The translations under genes were made by a program, and so were the position numbers. A DNA stretch of 64,000 bases. Origin: Ypsolopha sequella. Its lineage: Eukaryota > Arthropoda > Insecta > Lepidoptera > Ypsolophidae. The notes beneath the pieces are model-generated. The model did no database searches, was not told the origin of the DNA, and saw only the letters and a list, made by a program, of their open reading frames with translations. The stretch's first letter is position 1. Each line of letters opens with the position of its first letter. The stretch spans positions 4,030,001-4,094,000 of the forward strand of contig OW203991.1 in NCBI GenBank assembly GCA_934047225.1, written 5' to 3'. This document shows positions 1 to 10,904 of the stretch, in pieces.

Positions 1-1190
1 TTCTCCCAAAATACGTCTACTTTCATTCAACAAAAGCTTGTTAACATTGAAACTATCGTATTTTTGCTTACGAACCTTGAATAAGGATAGTATATCGTAC
101 TTATTAAAAAGTCCACAGAATTTAGAAAACCATTATTTTTATGTTTTGTAGACTTCACTAAGGCTTTTGACAGTGTGAGACACAACTTTATGTTAAAAAA
201 AAATAAAATCACAGGGCGTAGCCAGAAGATATAATAGAGTTAATAGATTACACTTACAGTAACTGTACAGCTACAATAAAAATGGATGTAGAAGGAAAAT
301 AATTTAAAATTTAAAATGGTATAAAGCAGGGAGACACTATGTCACCAAACTGCTTCAACTGCATTGTAAAAGAGGTTATTCCGTTCTTGCAATCTCTCGG
401 AGCAAGGCCTAAAAATAGACGGAGAGAACCTATCATCTCTCAGGTTTGCTGATAATATCGTTTTCATGGCAAAATCAGGTAAGAATCTCTGAATGATTTT
501 AGACGTTTTCGAAGACCACTTGGTACCGACGAGTCAAGTAATCAACAAATCAAAAACCAAGGTAATAGCAAATAGACGTCACCCTTCCTTCAGTTTAAAT
601 GGTAGGTATCTAGAGAATGTGGACAATTATTTTTTGTTTATTTGGGAAAAATATTTTCATTTAATAATAAGATGACCAAGGAAATATAGAGAAGGATAAA
701 CTTCTCCTTAAAGCGTTATTGAAGCATGAAACACATTTTTAAAGGTGACTTTGCTTTAACACTAAAAAGGAAAGTATATAATTCTGTTATCATCTCCACT
801 TTAACGTATGGATCACAAACATGGACCCTCATAGAAAAGCATAAACTAACAATTTGTTAAAGATCCATGGAGAGTAGCATGCTGAGTATTAAAAAGGCTG
901 ATAGAGTAAAAAGCACACTTATAAGATGCCAAACAAAAGTGGATGATGTTATAGAAACTGTCCAGAAGAACAAATTAATTTTTCCTTCATCCTCATCAAA
1001 TTAATGAGGATGAAGAACAACCGATGGACTAACAGGCAATGGAGTGGTGGCCTAGAGGTGGATCTCGCCGAGTGGGCAGACCGGTGGTGCGTTGGGACGA
1101 TGAGCTACGAGTCCAGTACCCACTGTGTCGGAGAATCGCCCGCTGTAGGGATCAGTGGAACCTTATTGTGAACAGTCAATGAAGAACTAT
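1..1190 (+). pseudogene. Decayed RTE-like LINE reverse transcriptase, partial
   Basis: Remnant of a non-LTR retrotransposon ORF that enters from the left edge. Read in several frames it shows an RT motif A (DFTKAFDS, about 151-174), a motif B-like stretch (QGDTMSPNCFN, about 326-360), a damaged catalytic box FADNIVFMA (about 444-470, expected FADD) and a thumb segment ending LTYGSQTWT (about 772-826). An open C-terminal frame at 1042-1182 reads through VGRPVVRWDDELR to a TGA. The order of motifs and the GRP-RW-DDL-like tail match RTE-type elements. Frame changes and the lost catalytic aspartate show that it is dead. Family assignment rests on motifs seen by eye. Confidence 0.75.
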
Positions 1191-1508
1191 ATTTTATTTT
1201 ATTTCCCAATCAATTTGATCTATTTTATTATTTTATTTTGATTCGACCATGGTGGTATTGTGATGATTGTTAAATAGGTCCCTAAATTATTATCAACTGT
1301 GAACTTATACTATTTAAAATGCTCAAATGAATTTATTTGTTGCATTGTATTTTATATTTAATTTTGTATTATTACTAAGTTTATTCTCTTATTTATAAAA
1401 GCTGATAACCTGGGAGGCTATTACCACGCCCCCCTTCTACTTTAACAATTTATTATGCGTGCTATATTTTTTTAATTTAATAAACAGCTTTCAGATTCTG
1501 ATTCTGAT
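1191..1508 (+). repeat. Probable 3' UTR and tail of the preceding LINE
   Basis: AT-rich non-coding DNA directly after the RTE-like stop codon. It ends with AATAAA and a short (GATTCT)n run near 1492-1508, which is how many LINE copies end. The link to the upstream ORF is inferred from position; a separate element is possible. Confidence 0.4.
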
Positions 1509-2154
1509 CGTACTTATTGACAAATAATCCGTAAAAATACGATTATTATCGTATGGAGTCCAACACTTCACGTAGAATTAATATTGAAACAGAAAGATGT
1601 AGCTTTTGTAAGGCCGATTGTAAGTATTAAGGATGAAAAAAGTCCCTGACCCAGTTTTTGTTAAAGAATAGTAGACCTGTTTTTCTTTGATAATACATAA
1701 ATAATTCTGCAAATGGAGGCAAAAACTTGAGTTGATGTGCAAAATTTGTATAAAAATGTATTAAACTATAGTATCTCTAGCCCTAAAAATAACTTAGTTG
1801 TGACTTCATTATTTATTAATAAAAATTATGGCCCCAAAAAGAATGACAAAACAAAATATTTCTCACAAGCCTATTGATTCTTGGAAATGTCTTAAGGTAG
1901 TAGGCTCTTCATCTTGAGCTGACACATGGATGTGACTGAGGAGTTACGTCATGGTTAAAAACGTATTTTTTAGGGTACCGTTAGAAAACCTTAGTCGTCT
2001 GCAGTTCAAGCCGATTTGCAAACGATTTAGACGGCTATGACGCCGCAATAACAACCAATGTGTCCATACAAGTCGTTTCGAGTACATATAATTTGTTTTA
2101 ATATACAATACATTGTTTAAATTTTTTATTAATTACAATAATTACAATTACAAA
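1509..2154. other. No recognised feature
   Basis: AT-rich sequence without an open frame of note, a tandem repeat or a repeat family that I could match inside the window. Confidence 0.4.
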
Positions 2155-2333
2155 TTCTGGGAACCCCGCCACAAGACGGCGGCGATCTGGCAAACATTTT
2201 TTACTTAGTTTAATTTTACTTTAGGAGACATTTTAGTTTTATAGGTAAATTTGCAAGGTTTAATTTTAGTTTTATTTCATTTTATTTAAGTTTTTAAGTT
2301 TCTGTTAATAAAAAAGAATAAATTAAAAAAAAA
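2155..2333 (+). mobile_element. 3' end of the endonuclease-type LINE (copy 1)
   Basis: From about 2160 the frame reads GTPPQDGGDLANIFYLV and then a stop. This is the same C-terminus as the LINE ending at 41410 (GALPSGSDLEKVFYLI) and the copy at 49871-50082 (GTLPHDGGDLDRIFYLV). A T-rich 3' UTR follows, ending in an A-rich tail near 2333. It is a 5'-truncated insertion holding only the last 17 or so codons. Confidence 0.7.
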
Positions 2334-2424
2334 TGTTGCACTTATCAGATTAGATATAATTTTCTACTTTATATATCTAAATATACGTCGTTGTCTTAAT
2401 AAGTATTTTCTTTGTAAAGAATTT

Positions 2425-2735
2425 TTCAACGGTCACTGTCACTCCAAGCGAAAAACGCGCAGTTCGAGAGGGACGGATTCAGGGCGAATAAGAAAAAAGT
2501 AGGTTTCTTATTTATATAAAATAACTTAAACAGCTAGCTAAATTTGCTTCCACAAAAATCTAGATATTGTTAATACCCGTGTATTATTTATTGTATTTAT
2601 TATACACGTTTGAATATGTTTGATTTATTTTGATGATTTCTATTCGTCAAATGAGAAAAAAAAACCTCATTTTAATAATTATTTCGGTCGAGTCAAAGTT
2701 TTTCAATCCCATCTCTGTCCAGCAGGAATCTAGAA
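2425..2735 (+). mobile_element. Family C MITE, partial copy
   Basis: Starts with the family hallmark CACTGTCACTCCAAGCGAAA followed by GAGAGGGACGGATTCAGG. It continues through CTAGATATTGTTAATAC and CTATTCGTCAAATGAG, all in the same order as the copies near 49.5 kb and, inverted, near 54.6 and 62.9 kb. The distal end is diverged or lost. Confidence 0.65.
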
Positions 2736-3065
2736 AAAGGTTCCGAAAACGGGCCGCTCAGAAATCTCGCAAATTTGGAGTGTTTTTATGTATTACTTTG
2801 GAATTAGAGGGATGGGTTTTTAATATGACGGCCATTTTGTATCTCATTTTGAACGACGATTATTTTGGTACAAGTTTTCTTTTCCAAGACCAAATATAAG
2901 TAACTCAAATGAAATTATATTAAGAGCATAGTCTAGGCCTATCTTTGCGATTGTATTGGATGCAGGGAAATACAAGTAATCGCGTGTATCGAACGCCCGA
3001 AGAGTGAAATATGACAATATTAAATATAAAATATTAAGATCAAAGAGTGAAGTATGACAAACATC

Positions 3066-3333
3066 TACAAGGTGTAACAGAAAGGTGTAACCATATTTGA
3101 AGAGCTTATTCAGTCAATGCTATAGAACAACCTTTACTATGGAACAAAAACTGAAATCTAAAAAAAAAAATTTGCCCTTCCATACATTTCGGCCGAGCGG
3201 CATTGCATTTTTTTATGAAACGGTAATTTTTTTTTCGATATCCATGGTTTGTTCCATAGTAAAAGTTCTTCTATACCATTGACTAAATAAGCTCTTAAAA
3301 TATGGTTACACCTTTCTGTTACACATTGTATAT
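3066..3333. mobile_element. Family B foldback MITE (copy 1)
   Basis: Begins ACAAGGTGTAACAGAAAGG and ends with its inverted partner CCTTTCTGTTACACATTGT. The arms share GTAACCATATTT, the TTCAGTCAAT region and GAACAACTTTTACTATGG and pair over about 100 bp around a centre containing TTTCGGCCGAGCGGCATTGC. TA sits at both edges, as in Tc1/mariner-type insertions. There is no coding capacity, so it is non-autonomous. Confidence 0.8.
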
Positions 3334-3408
3334 ATAAAAAAAATGTAACCACAATTTCTCGGTTTAAAATTAGTTTGAAAAGATACAAAATCAGAGAATC
3401 CCTCCTTA

Positions 3409-3595
3409 TGTACAGAATCCGCAATATTATAAATGCGAAAGTGTGTTTGTTGGTTTGTCTTTCTTTAACGCAGCAACGGAGCAAAGAATCGACGTGATTT
3501 TTTGCATAGAGATAGTTTATGGCTATAGGCTACTTTGTATAGGGGAAAAATGCAAACAAAATCAGCATGGGCGAAGCCGCGGGTAAAAGCTAGTT
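3409..3595 (+). mobile_element. Helitron-like non-autonomous element
   Basis: Carries the arthropod repeat signature TATTATAAATGCGAAAGTGT, then CAGCAACGGAGCAAAGAATC and GACGTGATTTTTTGCAT. The end is GGGCGAAGCCGCGGGTAAAA followed by GCTAGT. A short GC-rich hairpin a few bases before CTAGT fits the CTRR terminus known for Helitrons. The 5' boundary is uncertain. A second, short end of the same kind lies at 6804-6834. Confidence 0.55.
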
Positions 3596-3825
3596 ACCTA
3601 TAGAGGCGCCATTATGACGGAACCCCTGCTCTTCGTACGGCGTACAGTTGACGGTTTATTTTCGCGAAGGCCTCAACACGTCGTAGCCTCAATGTCTAGC
3701 ATGTCACCTTTGAGATGACTTTACCAATTTTACATTATGTAAGAAGTGACAAGTTAAAAATAGTCAATTGGTTTTGAGTCTTTAAGCATAAGTATAAATT
3801 CGGCGAGACTAATAGACCAGATTAT

Positions 3826-3980
3826 GTAATAAAACGAGGCTGGCCTAATTCAATATAGAATAAAATGAGGCTGACCTAATTTAATATATAATAAAACGAG
3901 GCTGACCTAATTTAATATGTAATAAAACGAGGCTGACCTAATTTAATATGTAATAAAACGAGGCTGACCTAATTTAATAT
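3826..3980. repeat. Minisatellite, about 34-bp unit, 4.5 copies
   Basis: Tandem units carry AATAAAACGAGGCTGACCTA and ATTTAATATGT. The first unit is the most diverged (CTGGCC for CTGACC, TTCAATATAG) and the later ones are almost identical, as expected for local expansion. Confidence 0.9.
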
Positions 3981-4687
3981 CAGAAAATGTTAATAAATAT
4001 TTGTTAATAAAGCTTGAACATACTTGATTTAAAGGCTATTTACTAGTTTCCGAGCTAGAGGCTGCAAATTTATATTAACAGAATTTCCTGGGTTCGGCCC
4101 TTTGGATATTCACATAAATTCAAAAAAAATTGAATTTTTTGCACGACAAATTGGCAGCTAGGCGAGACACCCTGCGTCATGCAAGATGTAAGTAACATGG
4201 CGAAATCTCGTTAAAACCTTGCAGCTAGGAAATTTACCCAAGTAGCATGCTAGCTCTAAATAACCGCTATACAGCTATTAAAAAGTTACTGTGAACCTAT
4301 GCAAACAATAATAAATTATTATTATTATTCTATTCGTTTATAAGCATTGTAATTTATTTACATCATTTTATTGCATGATACGATAGCTACTATAATATCA
4401 TGTTTGCATGTCATAATCAAAATAATCAATATAATATGAAGTTGTTTATGAAGTTGTAAAAATCTGTTTTATATAGCTTATCGGACAGCATATCGTAAAC
4501 TTAGTTGTAGTAGAATTTAAATAAAGATAAAAAATAATAATTTTCAGTAATTTACCTAAATTTACCTAGATCGCAGCGGCGTAATATGCATACCTAACCT
4601 ATCTTTTTATGGACACAGCATCTTTTCATGTCTTAAATCACCAATAAGTCCCCAACGAAATACAATATTACCGCTTAGGTAAGCCCT
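3981..4687. other. No recognised feature
   Basis: AT-rich DNA with no open frame or repeat that I can place. Confidence 0.35.
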
Positions 4688-5056
4688 TAATAGTAGTTTA
4701 TGCTACAAGGGCGCAAAGCAATAAATTACGAGGACGATTTTACGTAACCGAGTAATTTATTGTTCTTACGCCCGTGTATCATACTACGTTTTTCAATGCA
4801 TAGTGTGAGGAAATAAAACAAATATAATCTTGTGAACTTTAAATTATAATTGGTTCAAAAGGACTGTATCCAGAGCCGTTAAACAGTGGAAAAAAAAGTG
4901 TAACATTTATGGTACACAGGAAAGGCTGCAGGTTAGCCAACCATTGTAAATAAATTAAAAAATAATAATAATAAAGCCCTAGGGCAAAATAATCGACTTT
5001 CTGTTCGGTTTTGATGCATAAAAAGTGGGCCTTTACGAGCACTTGCATTGAAAAAT
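4688..5056 (-). mobile_element. Family D repeat (copy 1)
   Basis: About 370 bp. The same sequence appears in opposite orientation at 22246-22650 and 28113-28478. Shared marks are CATCAAAACCGAACAGAAAG, GCCCTAGGGCTTTATTAT, TTAACGGCTCTGGATACA and a compact hairpin-like end built from ACGCCCGTGTATCATACTAC and TAGTTTATGCTACAAGGGCG. It has no coding capacity; the superfamily is unknown. Confidence 0.8.
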
Positions 5057-5407
5057 AAATAAGGAACAGGTAAGGAATTTATTTAGAATAACCACGTTAC
5101 GTAAAGGAACGATTTGCAACGATTTTTCCTGTATGTGACGCACGTCGAGAGCACGTTTGTATTAATACATGTTTGCCGTTCCGGGGAATAGGCACGCTTC
5201 GAAATTTCTTTTCGGATTCATGGAGATTTTCTTAACCCAGAGGCTTAAGGTTGGCTAAAGTAACAAAGATTCGAAACTTTTAGACGTAGGTATACTCTTA
5301 AAGGTCGTTTCTTCATATTCAGATCACAAGAAATAACGATAACATCCCAAAAAAGCTGCCAGCGAAAAATTGTATGTACACAAATAATGTAGTATATGTA
5401 AAAAATT

Positions 5408-5550
5408 CACCACCCATCACGTGTGGGATGTAATAATCGTCGATGAAAAGCGGGTGTTCCAAGTTTTGACTGTGATTTGTATTTCACAGTTTACACTCGG
5501 GAAAACCTCCGACACCACCTCAGGGATTCATGTCGTGACGATATATTATA
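5408..5550 (+). mobile_element. Family E SINE-like repeat, 3' part
   Basis: Diverged body and tail of the SINE-like element seen complete at 38481-38795. Recognisable blocks are TAATAATCGTCGATGAAA, TGTATTTCACAGTTTACACT and ATTCATGTCGTGACGATATA. The tRNA-like head is absent. Confidence 0.65.
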
Positions 5551-6649
5551 TTTTGTTTTTGATATAATTCCAAAGGATCGTCCCTTAAGGATGCATATAA
5601 AGTCAGACTGAGCACCTAAGCACTGTCAGAACATCATCAATCAGAACTGAAATCTATGATGTTTCCTTTAATTTAAAATAGCGCGCTCTCAGCCGTAGCT
5701 GTTACGACCACCAAGTAACACTCGCTCACGTAAAAACTGAGTTTTATTTAATAACTAGGCTTCTGATGATGAGATGAAGATTCACCGTCATTTGTTCACT
5801 TATTTTTAATTCAAATTTCATGGTTGTATGATTTACGGGAGGCTCTTTAACACTTGAAAAACATAAAATTGAGAGCTAACTTCGTACTTTTTTTCTATCT
5901 AGCTAAATTGCATTTTTGCTAAGACTTGCTAATCAGAAATATAGTATTTTATATACATAATATTATTTTTATTAAACCGATTGACCAACTTACTCCTTGA
6001 CAACTGGCTCCTTGACTCTTTAGGACGCGTTCAAGAAAAATAAAATATGCCTGTGGCAATGTGTGGTGATGACTCCAATGCAGATCAAATATGAAATACA
6101 TACCTTTTTTAATGGGGTCTACTTTTATAAAGGCCACCAATTGGCGCCACTGGCACGTAAGGTATATGTCAAAGGTTTGTTAGGTTAGATTTACATAGAA
6201 GTTCGATTTTTTGTTTTGCTTATCCATATAATATATATATTTTTTTTCTTTCTTAAATGCGAATAAACAATGCCGCAATGATGTGCAGTTCCGTTATGTT
6301 CGAAAACGAAAGGAGGACTTAAGTTTTGTTTTAGCCCCTCTTTTCTTTAGCTCTAATCTTAATTCATTTACTTTCATTGCACCGTACCTTGAATAATAAA
6401 TCTGAAACTATGAATTTATCTCGACTAATACACAAATAACTAATAAAAAGCCATAGCTTTCGCCGTTTCGCGTGCATTTGACGTTTTTCTATACCTGTCG
6501 CCTCAATGGCGCCGCCTGACGTCGATAGTAGCCCTCATTCATAATAAAGAACATGAACGCTTATTAGTTCTAGAACGTTCTAACACGACGACGGTTGGTT
6601 ATGTTCAAATAATCGACGCAAAATTGTTCTTCTAAGATGTCGTACTTCC
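5551..6649. other. No recognised feature
   Basis: Low-complexity and AT-rich stretches. Short open frames here have no motif and no homologue that I recognise. Confidence 0.35.
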
Positions 6650-6803
6650 TAGGTTCCCGCGGTACAGACCTAATCTAGTTTGGGGACCAATCGATTTATT
6701 GTAAATAAGTGATAATTAGAATATTGTTATTTTGAAGTTTTTGTTATCTTTTTTGTATATCTTTTGGTAAAATAAACTATTCTTATTCTTATTCTTTTAG
6801 CGC
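6650..6803 (+). mobile_element. LINE 3' end with (TTCTTA)n tail
   Basis: A non-coding stretch containing TTTTGGTAAAATAAACTATT closes with repeated TTCTTA units (about 6779-6800), a typical microsatellite-like LINE tail. It is followed at 6804-6834 by a Helitron-like end (GCGCGAGCGAAGCCGTGGGC). Confidence 0.5.
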
Positions 6804-6834
6804 GAGCGAAGCCGTGGGCAAAATGCTATTTACA

Positions 6835-7714
6835 TTACAAACAGTCTCTCAAAAACAGGAAACTAGAACTATACCATCGATTTAAAGTGAAACATACTTC
6901 TGTACAAAACTGAATCAACTCCTAATTTAAAATTTCCTTTTCGGTCGATATCTCGGCCGGCCGGGCTTGGGGCATAAAATTGAAAACTATTTGTTCGGCA
7001 AACACCATCCATCAAAGGCTAGCCGGCACTTAGGCGTATTGGTATCCGACGCGGGGACTGGCGCCCTTAACGTGGATTTGGTCATATTTTTGAAGGTTTT
7101 GTGGATGCTAGAGCTGGTTACTTGCGTGGTTTCTTTTTATGAATATTACTACTATTGAAATCATAGACTTAGGATTCGCTACGCTTAAAAGACGTACATA
7201 GCGTGTAAAAGAGATGTCCTACCTTAATGAACACCTTGCAAGAGAGAAAGGGATGCACAACAAAGAACAGGTATTTCAATGTTTTTTCGAGTAACTGCCC
7301 ATAGCTACCCGCTTGCTTGGGTGTGATTGCGGATTTTATAATAATATTTAAATAATACGTTACTAAATTGATAAATAGTGATTGTTTTGTCTTGTGCAGT
7401 GAGTAATTGTGATGTAACAAGCAGAAATAACCCAAATAATTACACATTTCATAGGTAAATATGATTTTGTCATTAGAATGTTTTGAACCACATTTGCCCA
7501 ATTTCTCGTATTAAACGACCCCAAAAAAGTTTTTACAGTAACGTATTGATTATCTTTGTTATATTTAGTATTTATAAGCAGTATTGTCCAAAATATTAAG
7601 TAAAATAGTAAATCTAATAGTAATGTCAAAGTAATTTCTTGGTAGGTATCATTTTCTCGACTACATTGTTTATCTTGTACATTCTAAATCTATGATTGAA
7701 ATAATATACTATAA
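6835..7714. other. No recognised feature
   Basis: Several overlapping short open frames on both strands without motifs. No repeat partner found in the window. Confidence 0.3.
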
Positions 7715-7972
7715 AAGGTTAAATAATATTAGTTGGCGAAACTCAAAACATAGGTAGTACTAGTCTATATGAACAACTGTTTGTATGAGAGCTAAGAAAA
7801 ATTCGTAACTTTTTTTCACTTTCCCCATACAAATTGCCCTGATCAGCTGAATGGTCCAGTATGGAAAGGTGAAAGCAAATTTTAAGAATTTTGCACAGTT
7901 CTAATAGTAAAAGTTGTTCATATGGTGTTCTAAATATGTTCCAAATTTCGCCAACTAATTTAATTTAACCTT
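7715..7972. mobile_element. Foldback MITE with AAGGTTAAAT ends
   Basis: The left end AAGGTTAAATAATATTAGTT plus GGCGAAA is repeated inverted at the right as TTTCGCCAACTAATTTAATT and TAACCTTA. The arms also share TATGAACAAC and GTTGTTCATA. About 258 bp, no coding potential. Confidence 0.7.
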
Positions 7973-8139
7973 ACACTCTACTGTGCTATATTCCAGAAAT
8001 ACAAATTACGTTCCAAATATATTCAAGTTATTTTAGAGCATACTTAAAGCTTTTGCCCGTGTCTCCGCTCGCATGGAAGTGTCTTTTGATTATCGGCAGT
8101 TTTTGGTTTAGCGGTTATTTTATCAACACCCCTTCAAGC

Positions 8140-8255
8140 CTATATGTTGACCAAGGCCACTCACTACAATGGTAATAAAGAAAACCGCATCAAAATCCGT
8201 TGAGTGGGTCTTGAGGTAGAACGGAACATACACACATACAGACAGACAGACAAAT
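8140..8255 (+). repeat. Dispersed repeat with CAGACAGACAGAC end
   Basis: AAAACCGCATCAAAATCCGT, then GAACATACACACATACAGAC and further GACA units. This wording recurs widely in arthropod repeats by my recollection; no second copy was seen here. Confidence 0.35.
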
Positions 8256-8394
8256 ATTTTAACAATTGTAGTTTTGGCTTCAGTACGATACTAATAACCA
8301 ATTCCATTCAAAATTTCGCAAAAATTTACAGACACAACCTTTTTACTACTTTATATGGAATTTGAAATTTGTTTTGTTTTTTCTTCCAAAAGAA

Positions 8395-8485
8395 GGAGAA
8401 GCACAAGATCTGTGTCAGGATCTTAGCAGATGGGAATATATGGTCTCTGCCTCCCCTCTGGGGTACAGGCGTGAGTATGTGTATG
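8395..8485 (+). repeat. Family K dispersed repeat
   Basis: Holds GGATCTTAGCAGATGGGAAT and GTCTCTGCCTCCCCTCTGG. The copy at 25676-25795 has GGATCGTAGCAGATAAAAAT and GTCTCTGCCTACCCCTCTGG, and a weaker trace lies at 11235-11285. Probably a SINE or LINE fragment. Confidence 0.5.
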
Positions 8486-8534
8486 TTATATTATATTTAC
8501 CTATGTATTTTCTTAGTATTTAATTTATTTCAGA

Positions 8535-8615
8535 TACTATGCCTCTTTGGTCTACTGGTTCGATCGTCTCGACTAATCCGGAGGTCACGTGTTCAAATCC
8601 TGTAGGGACACATTT
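8535..8615 (+). mobile_element. tRNA-derived SINE head fragment
   Basis: TTGGTCTACTGGTTCGATCG resembles a tRNA D-arm/A-box region, and CACGTGTTCAAATCCTGTAG resembles a B-box. The spacing is about right for a tRNA-like head but no acceptor stem can be formed. Confidence 0.5.
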
Positions 8616-9279
8616 AAGGGGATATGTAAAAAAATAGAGTGCTTCTTTTTTGTGTATTTCATGAATTACACGGAAAATTGTAATCAACTAATCAATTTCT
8701 GGTATATGCATTTTAACTATACAAGGTGATTTTTTGATCATCGTCCAAATTCATACTAGTGGCTTGGTAAGTGATCAGTATCATGGATCAATTACAATTT
8801 TTGTAAAATTCGTAAAATGAAATTTCGACTCCCCATAGTGTTTCACTCGGAACTGGAAGTGAATTTCTATGGGAAGCCGAATTTTCATTTTACAAATTTC
8901 ACAAAAATTGTTATTGATCCAAGATACTGATCACTTATCAAGGCTCCAGTATGAATTTGGACGATGATCAAAAAGTCACCTTGTATAATCTAGGGTTTTG
9001 TTTTTGGAGAATATGTTGTATAAATTTTCCTCAATAGAAATAATTGTTGAAATGAGGTCTTTAAACACACTTTTTCTTCTTGTTTGAAGAATAGGAACTC
9101 AAACATATTTTGTAAGATAGGTTTCAATAATATCTAGATTTTTGATTTTGGAATTTATTTCAGTTTTTTGTATAAGAATATAAAAATAACTTTTTCCCTT
9201 TCACCCTAAATCCACCCTTCTCGCACTGCGCGTTTTTTCGCTTGGAGTGACAGTGACAAAAATAAAATTCGCAGAGCTT
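8616..9279 (-). mobile_element. Family C MITE, split by a family A MITE
   Basis: Outer element in inverted orientation. The left part (8616-8717) has AAGGGGATATGTAAAAAA, TGTGTATTTCATGAATTACA and ATATGCATTTTAACTAT. It resumes at 8988 with AATCTAGGGTTTTG and runs to GCTTGGAGTGACAGTGACAA. Removing 8718-8987 restores the order found in the uninterrupted copies at 54597-55020 and 62896-63311. Confidence 0.8.
8718..8987. mobile_element. Family A foldback MITE (copy 1)
   Basis: Almost a complete palindrome. TATACAAGGTGATTTTTTGA at the left answers CAAAAAGTCACCTTGTATA at the right, and the arms pair almost to the middle, which has CCCATAGTGTTTCACTCGG. TA at both edges suggests a TA target. No ORF. 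It sits inside a family C element. Confidence 0.9.
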
Positions 9280-9319
9280 ATCCATATTTGTACACAAAGT
9301 ACGGCGATGCCCTTTCTAT

Positions 9320-9398
9320 TCACGTCACCTCCCATCACGCTGGGACGTCATATTTGTCTGTGAAACGTGGGTGTATGAGTGTGGACCGTGATTAGTCA
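9320..9398 (+). repeat. Family E SINE-like fragment
   Basis: CCCATCACGCTGGGACGTCA, then TCTGTGAAACGTGGGTGTAT, match the body of the complete copy at 38481-38795 in opposite orientation. Confidence 0.6.
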
Positions 9399-9445
9399 CA
9401 TTTTTGGGATTTTCTAGACGATGTATTTTTTTAAATACGTTTATT

Positions 9446-9692
9446 CCACGTGTTACAGAAAGGTGTAACCATATTTTGAAGAGCTTATTCTGTCAATGGT
9501 ATAGAACAACTATAACTATGGAGACAACCCTGTACCTATCTCGAAAAATGCAATGCCGCTCGGCCGAAATGTATGGAAGGGCAGATTGTTTTTTAAGATT
9601 TCAGGGTTGTCTCCATAGTAAAAGTTGTTCTATACCATTGACTGAATAGGCTCTTCCAATATGGTTACAACTTTCTGTTACACGTTGTATAA
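9446..9692. mobile_element. Family B foldback MITE (copy 2)
   Basis: GTGTTACAGAAAGGTGTAAC at the left and CTTTCTGTTACACGTTGTAT at the right. The centre contains AATGCCGCTCGGCCGAAATG. Same layout as 3066-3333. Confidence 0.85.
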
Positions 9693-10332
9693 TTCACGGA
9701 ACCCTTTCTATTCTGTCACAATTTCCCCCTCCATATAGTAGATCGATGTGAAAACGTCGGGAAGTTATGATTTATGACAAAATGGTCACTTTTATCGGAC
9801 AAAGTTTCTGAATATAAATTACCCGGACTGTTTCGATAATAGGAAAAACCCTTTTTTCGGTTCATCTACTTATATTGAATTATTATTATTTTATTTAAAT
9901 AAATTATACTGTATTACAGAAAACTACTTCGCTCTACAATTGAGATCTCACAAAATAGTAAGTGTTACATAAATTACTATTAATAACAAATAATTAAAAT
10001 TAATATTAATAACAAATTAAACTCAATAATAAAAACATATTTACAAATTCAATCGATAGACTAATTTACCTTTTGCTAAATACATAGACGAATAAAGCCC
10101 ACATAGACTCCTCATAACAGGCGACCGTTTTCTGTCAACACATCTGACTGAGCGAGCAGATATAATTTGCCACTCAAAAATTATCTGTTTCGGTAGGCCA
10201 AACCAAAATGGCTTTTATATTCATTACGTGAGAGTCTTCTTCTTCGGGAAAGATAAGTTTGTGGCGTTATAAGTAAGATATAATGACCTTGGAAGAGCCA
10301 ATAGGATTGCAGTATCCCGTTTCTCATGCCTC
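9693..10332. other. Unassigned, possible LINE tail in the middle
   Basis: 9885-10080 is AT-rich with ATTATTATTATTTTATTTAA at its left edge, which could be an inverted LINE 3' end. No coding match supports this. Confidence 0.25.
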
Positions 10333-10404
10333 GGCTTGTTGGCAGAATTTTTTGTACGCAAGATATTGAACAATAGACGTCTTTCTGGGTTGTATTGTCT
10401 ATGG
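10333..10404. repeat. Dispersed repeat L
   Basis: TTGTACGCAAGATATTGAAC and AATAGACGTCTTTCTGGG are nearly identical to 43841-43902, in the same orientation. An unclassified repeat. Confidence 0.6.
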
Positions 10405-10501
10405 CTAAAGACAACCCTGTATTTCAGAAAACTAGCTAGAAAGAAAGACCGGCCTTGACAGTCGCTTTCCCGCTCGCATCTCGAGCAATCGTTACTATAT
10501 A

Positions 10502-10509
10502 TACAATAG
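10502..10509. other. Target-site duplication TACAATAG (left)
   Basis: Eight bases repeated exactly at 10765-10772 on the other side of the hAT MITE. Confidence 0.85.
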
Positions 10510-10764
10510 CAGTGGCGTGCACAGAACTTTTGCTGGAAAAGCAAGCAATTGGTCAAGAATAACAATAAAAAAATATGAAAAATTTTAAATATCACTTAGA
10601 AAAAAAAAATTGTATTGGAAATTTTCACTCTGGGGTAGACATTGTCTACCCTGGCGTCATAATTTTTTTTTTTCGAAGTTATATTTAAATTTTTTTATAT
10701 TTTTTTATTGTTATTCTTGACCAGTTGCTTGCTCTTCCAGCAAAAAGTTCTGTGCACGCCACTG
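10510..10764. mobile_element. hAT-type MITE with 8-bp TSD
   Basis: 255 bp. The ends CAGTGGCGTGCACAGAAC and GTTCTGTGCACGCCACTG are perfect inverted copies, and the pairing runs on for about 80 bp with a few mismatches. It is flanked by an exact 8-bp duplication TACAATAG. CAGTG ends plus an 8-bp TSD are diagnostic of the hAT superfamily. No transposase, so it is non-autonomous. Confidence 0.9.
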
Positions 10765-10904
10765 TACAATAGTATACATCATGTAACCTCCTCCTTTATA
10801 TTATTTACCCACTCTCACCGTAGACATAAGTGACAACATAAGGACACACATCTGGCGAAATACTGAAGAAGGGCCAAGTCAAAAGTACCCGGGATAAAAT
10901 AATT

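Noticed and set aside
3826..3980. CRISPR-like array
   Set aside because: Contiguous tandem units without unique spacers; the organism is a eukaryote.
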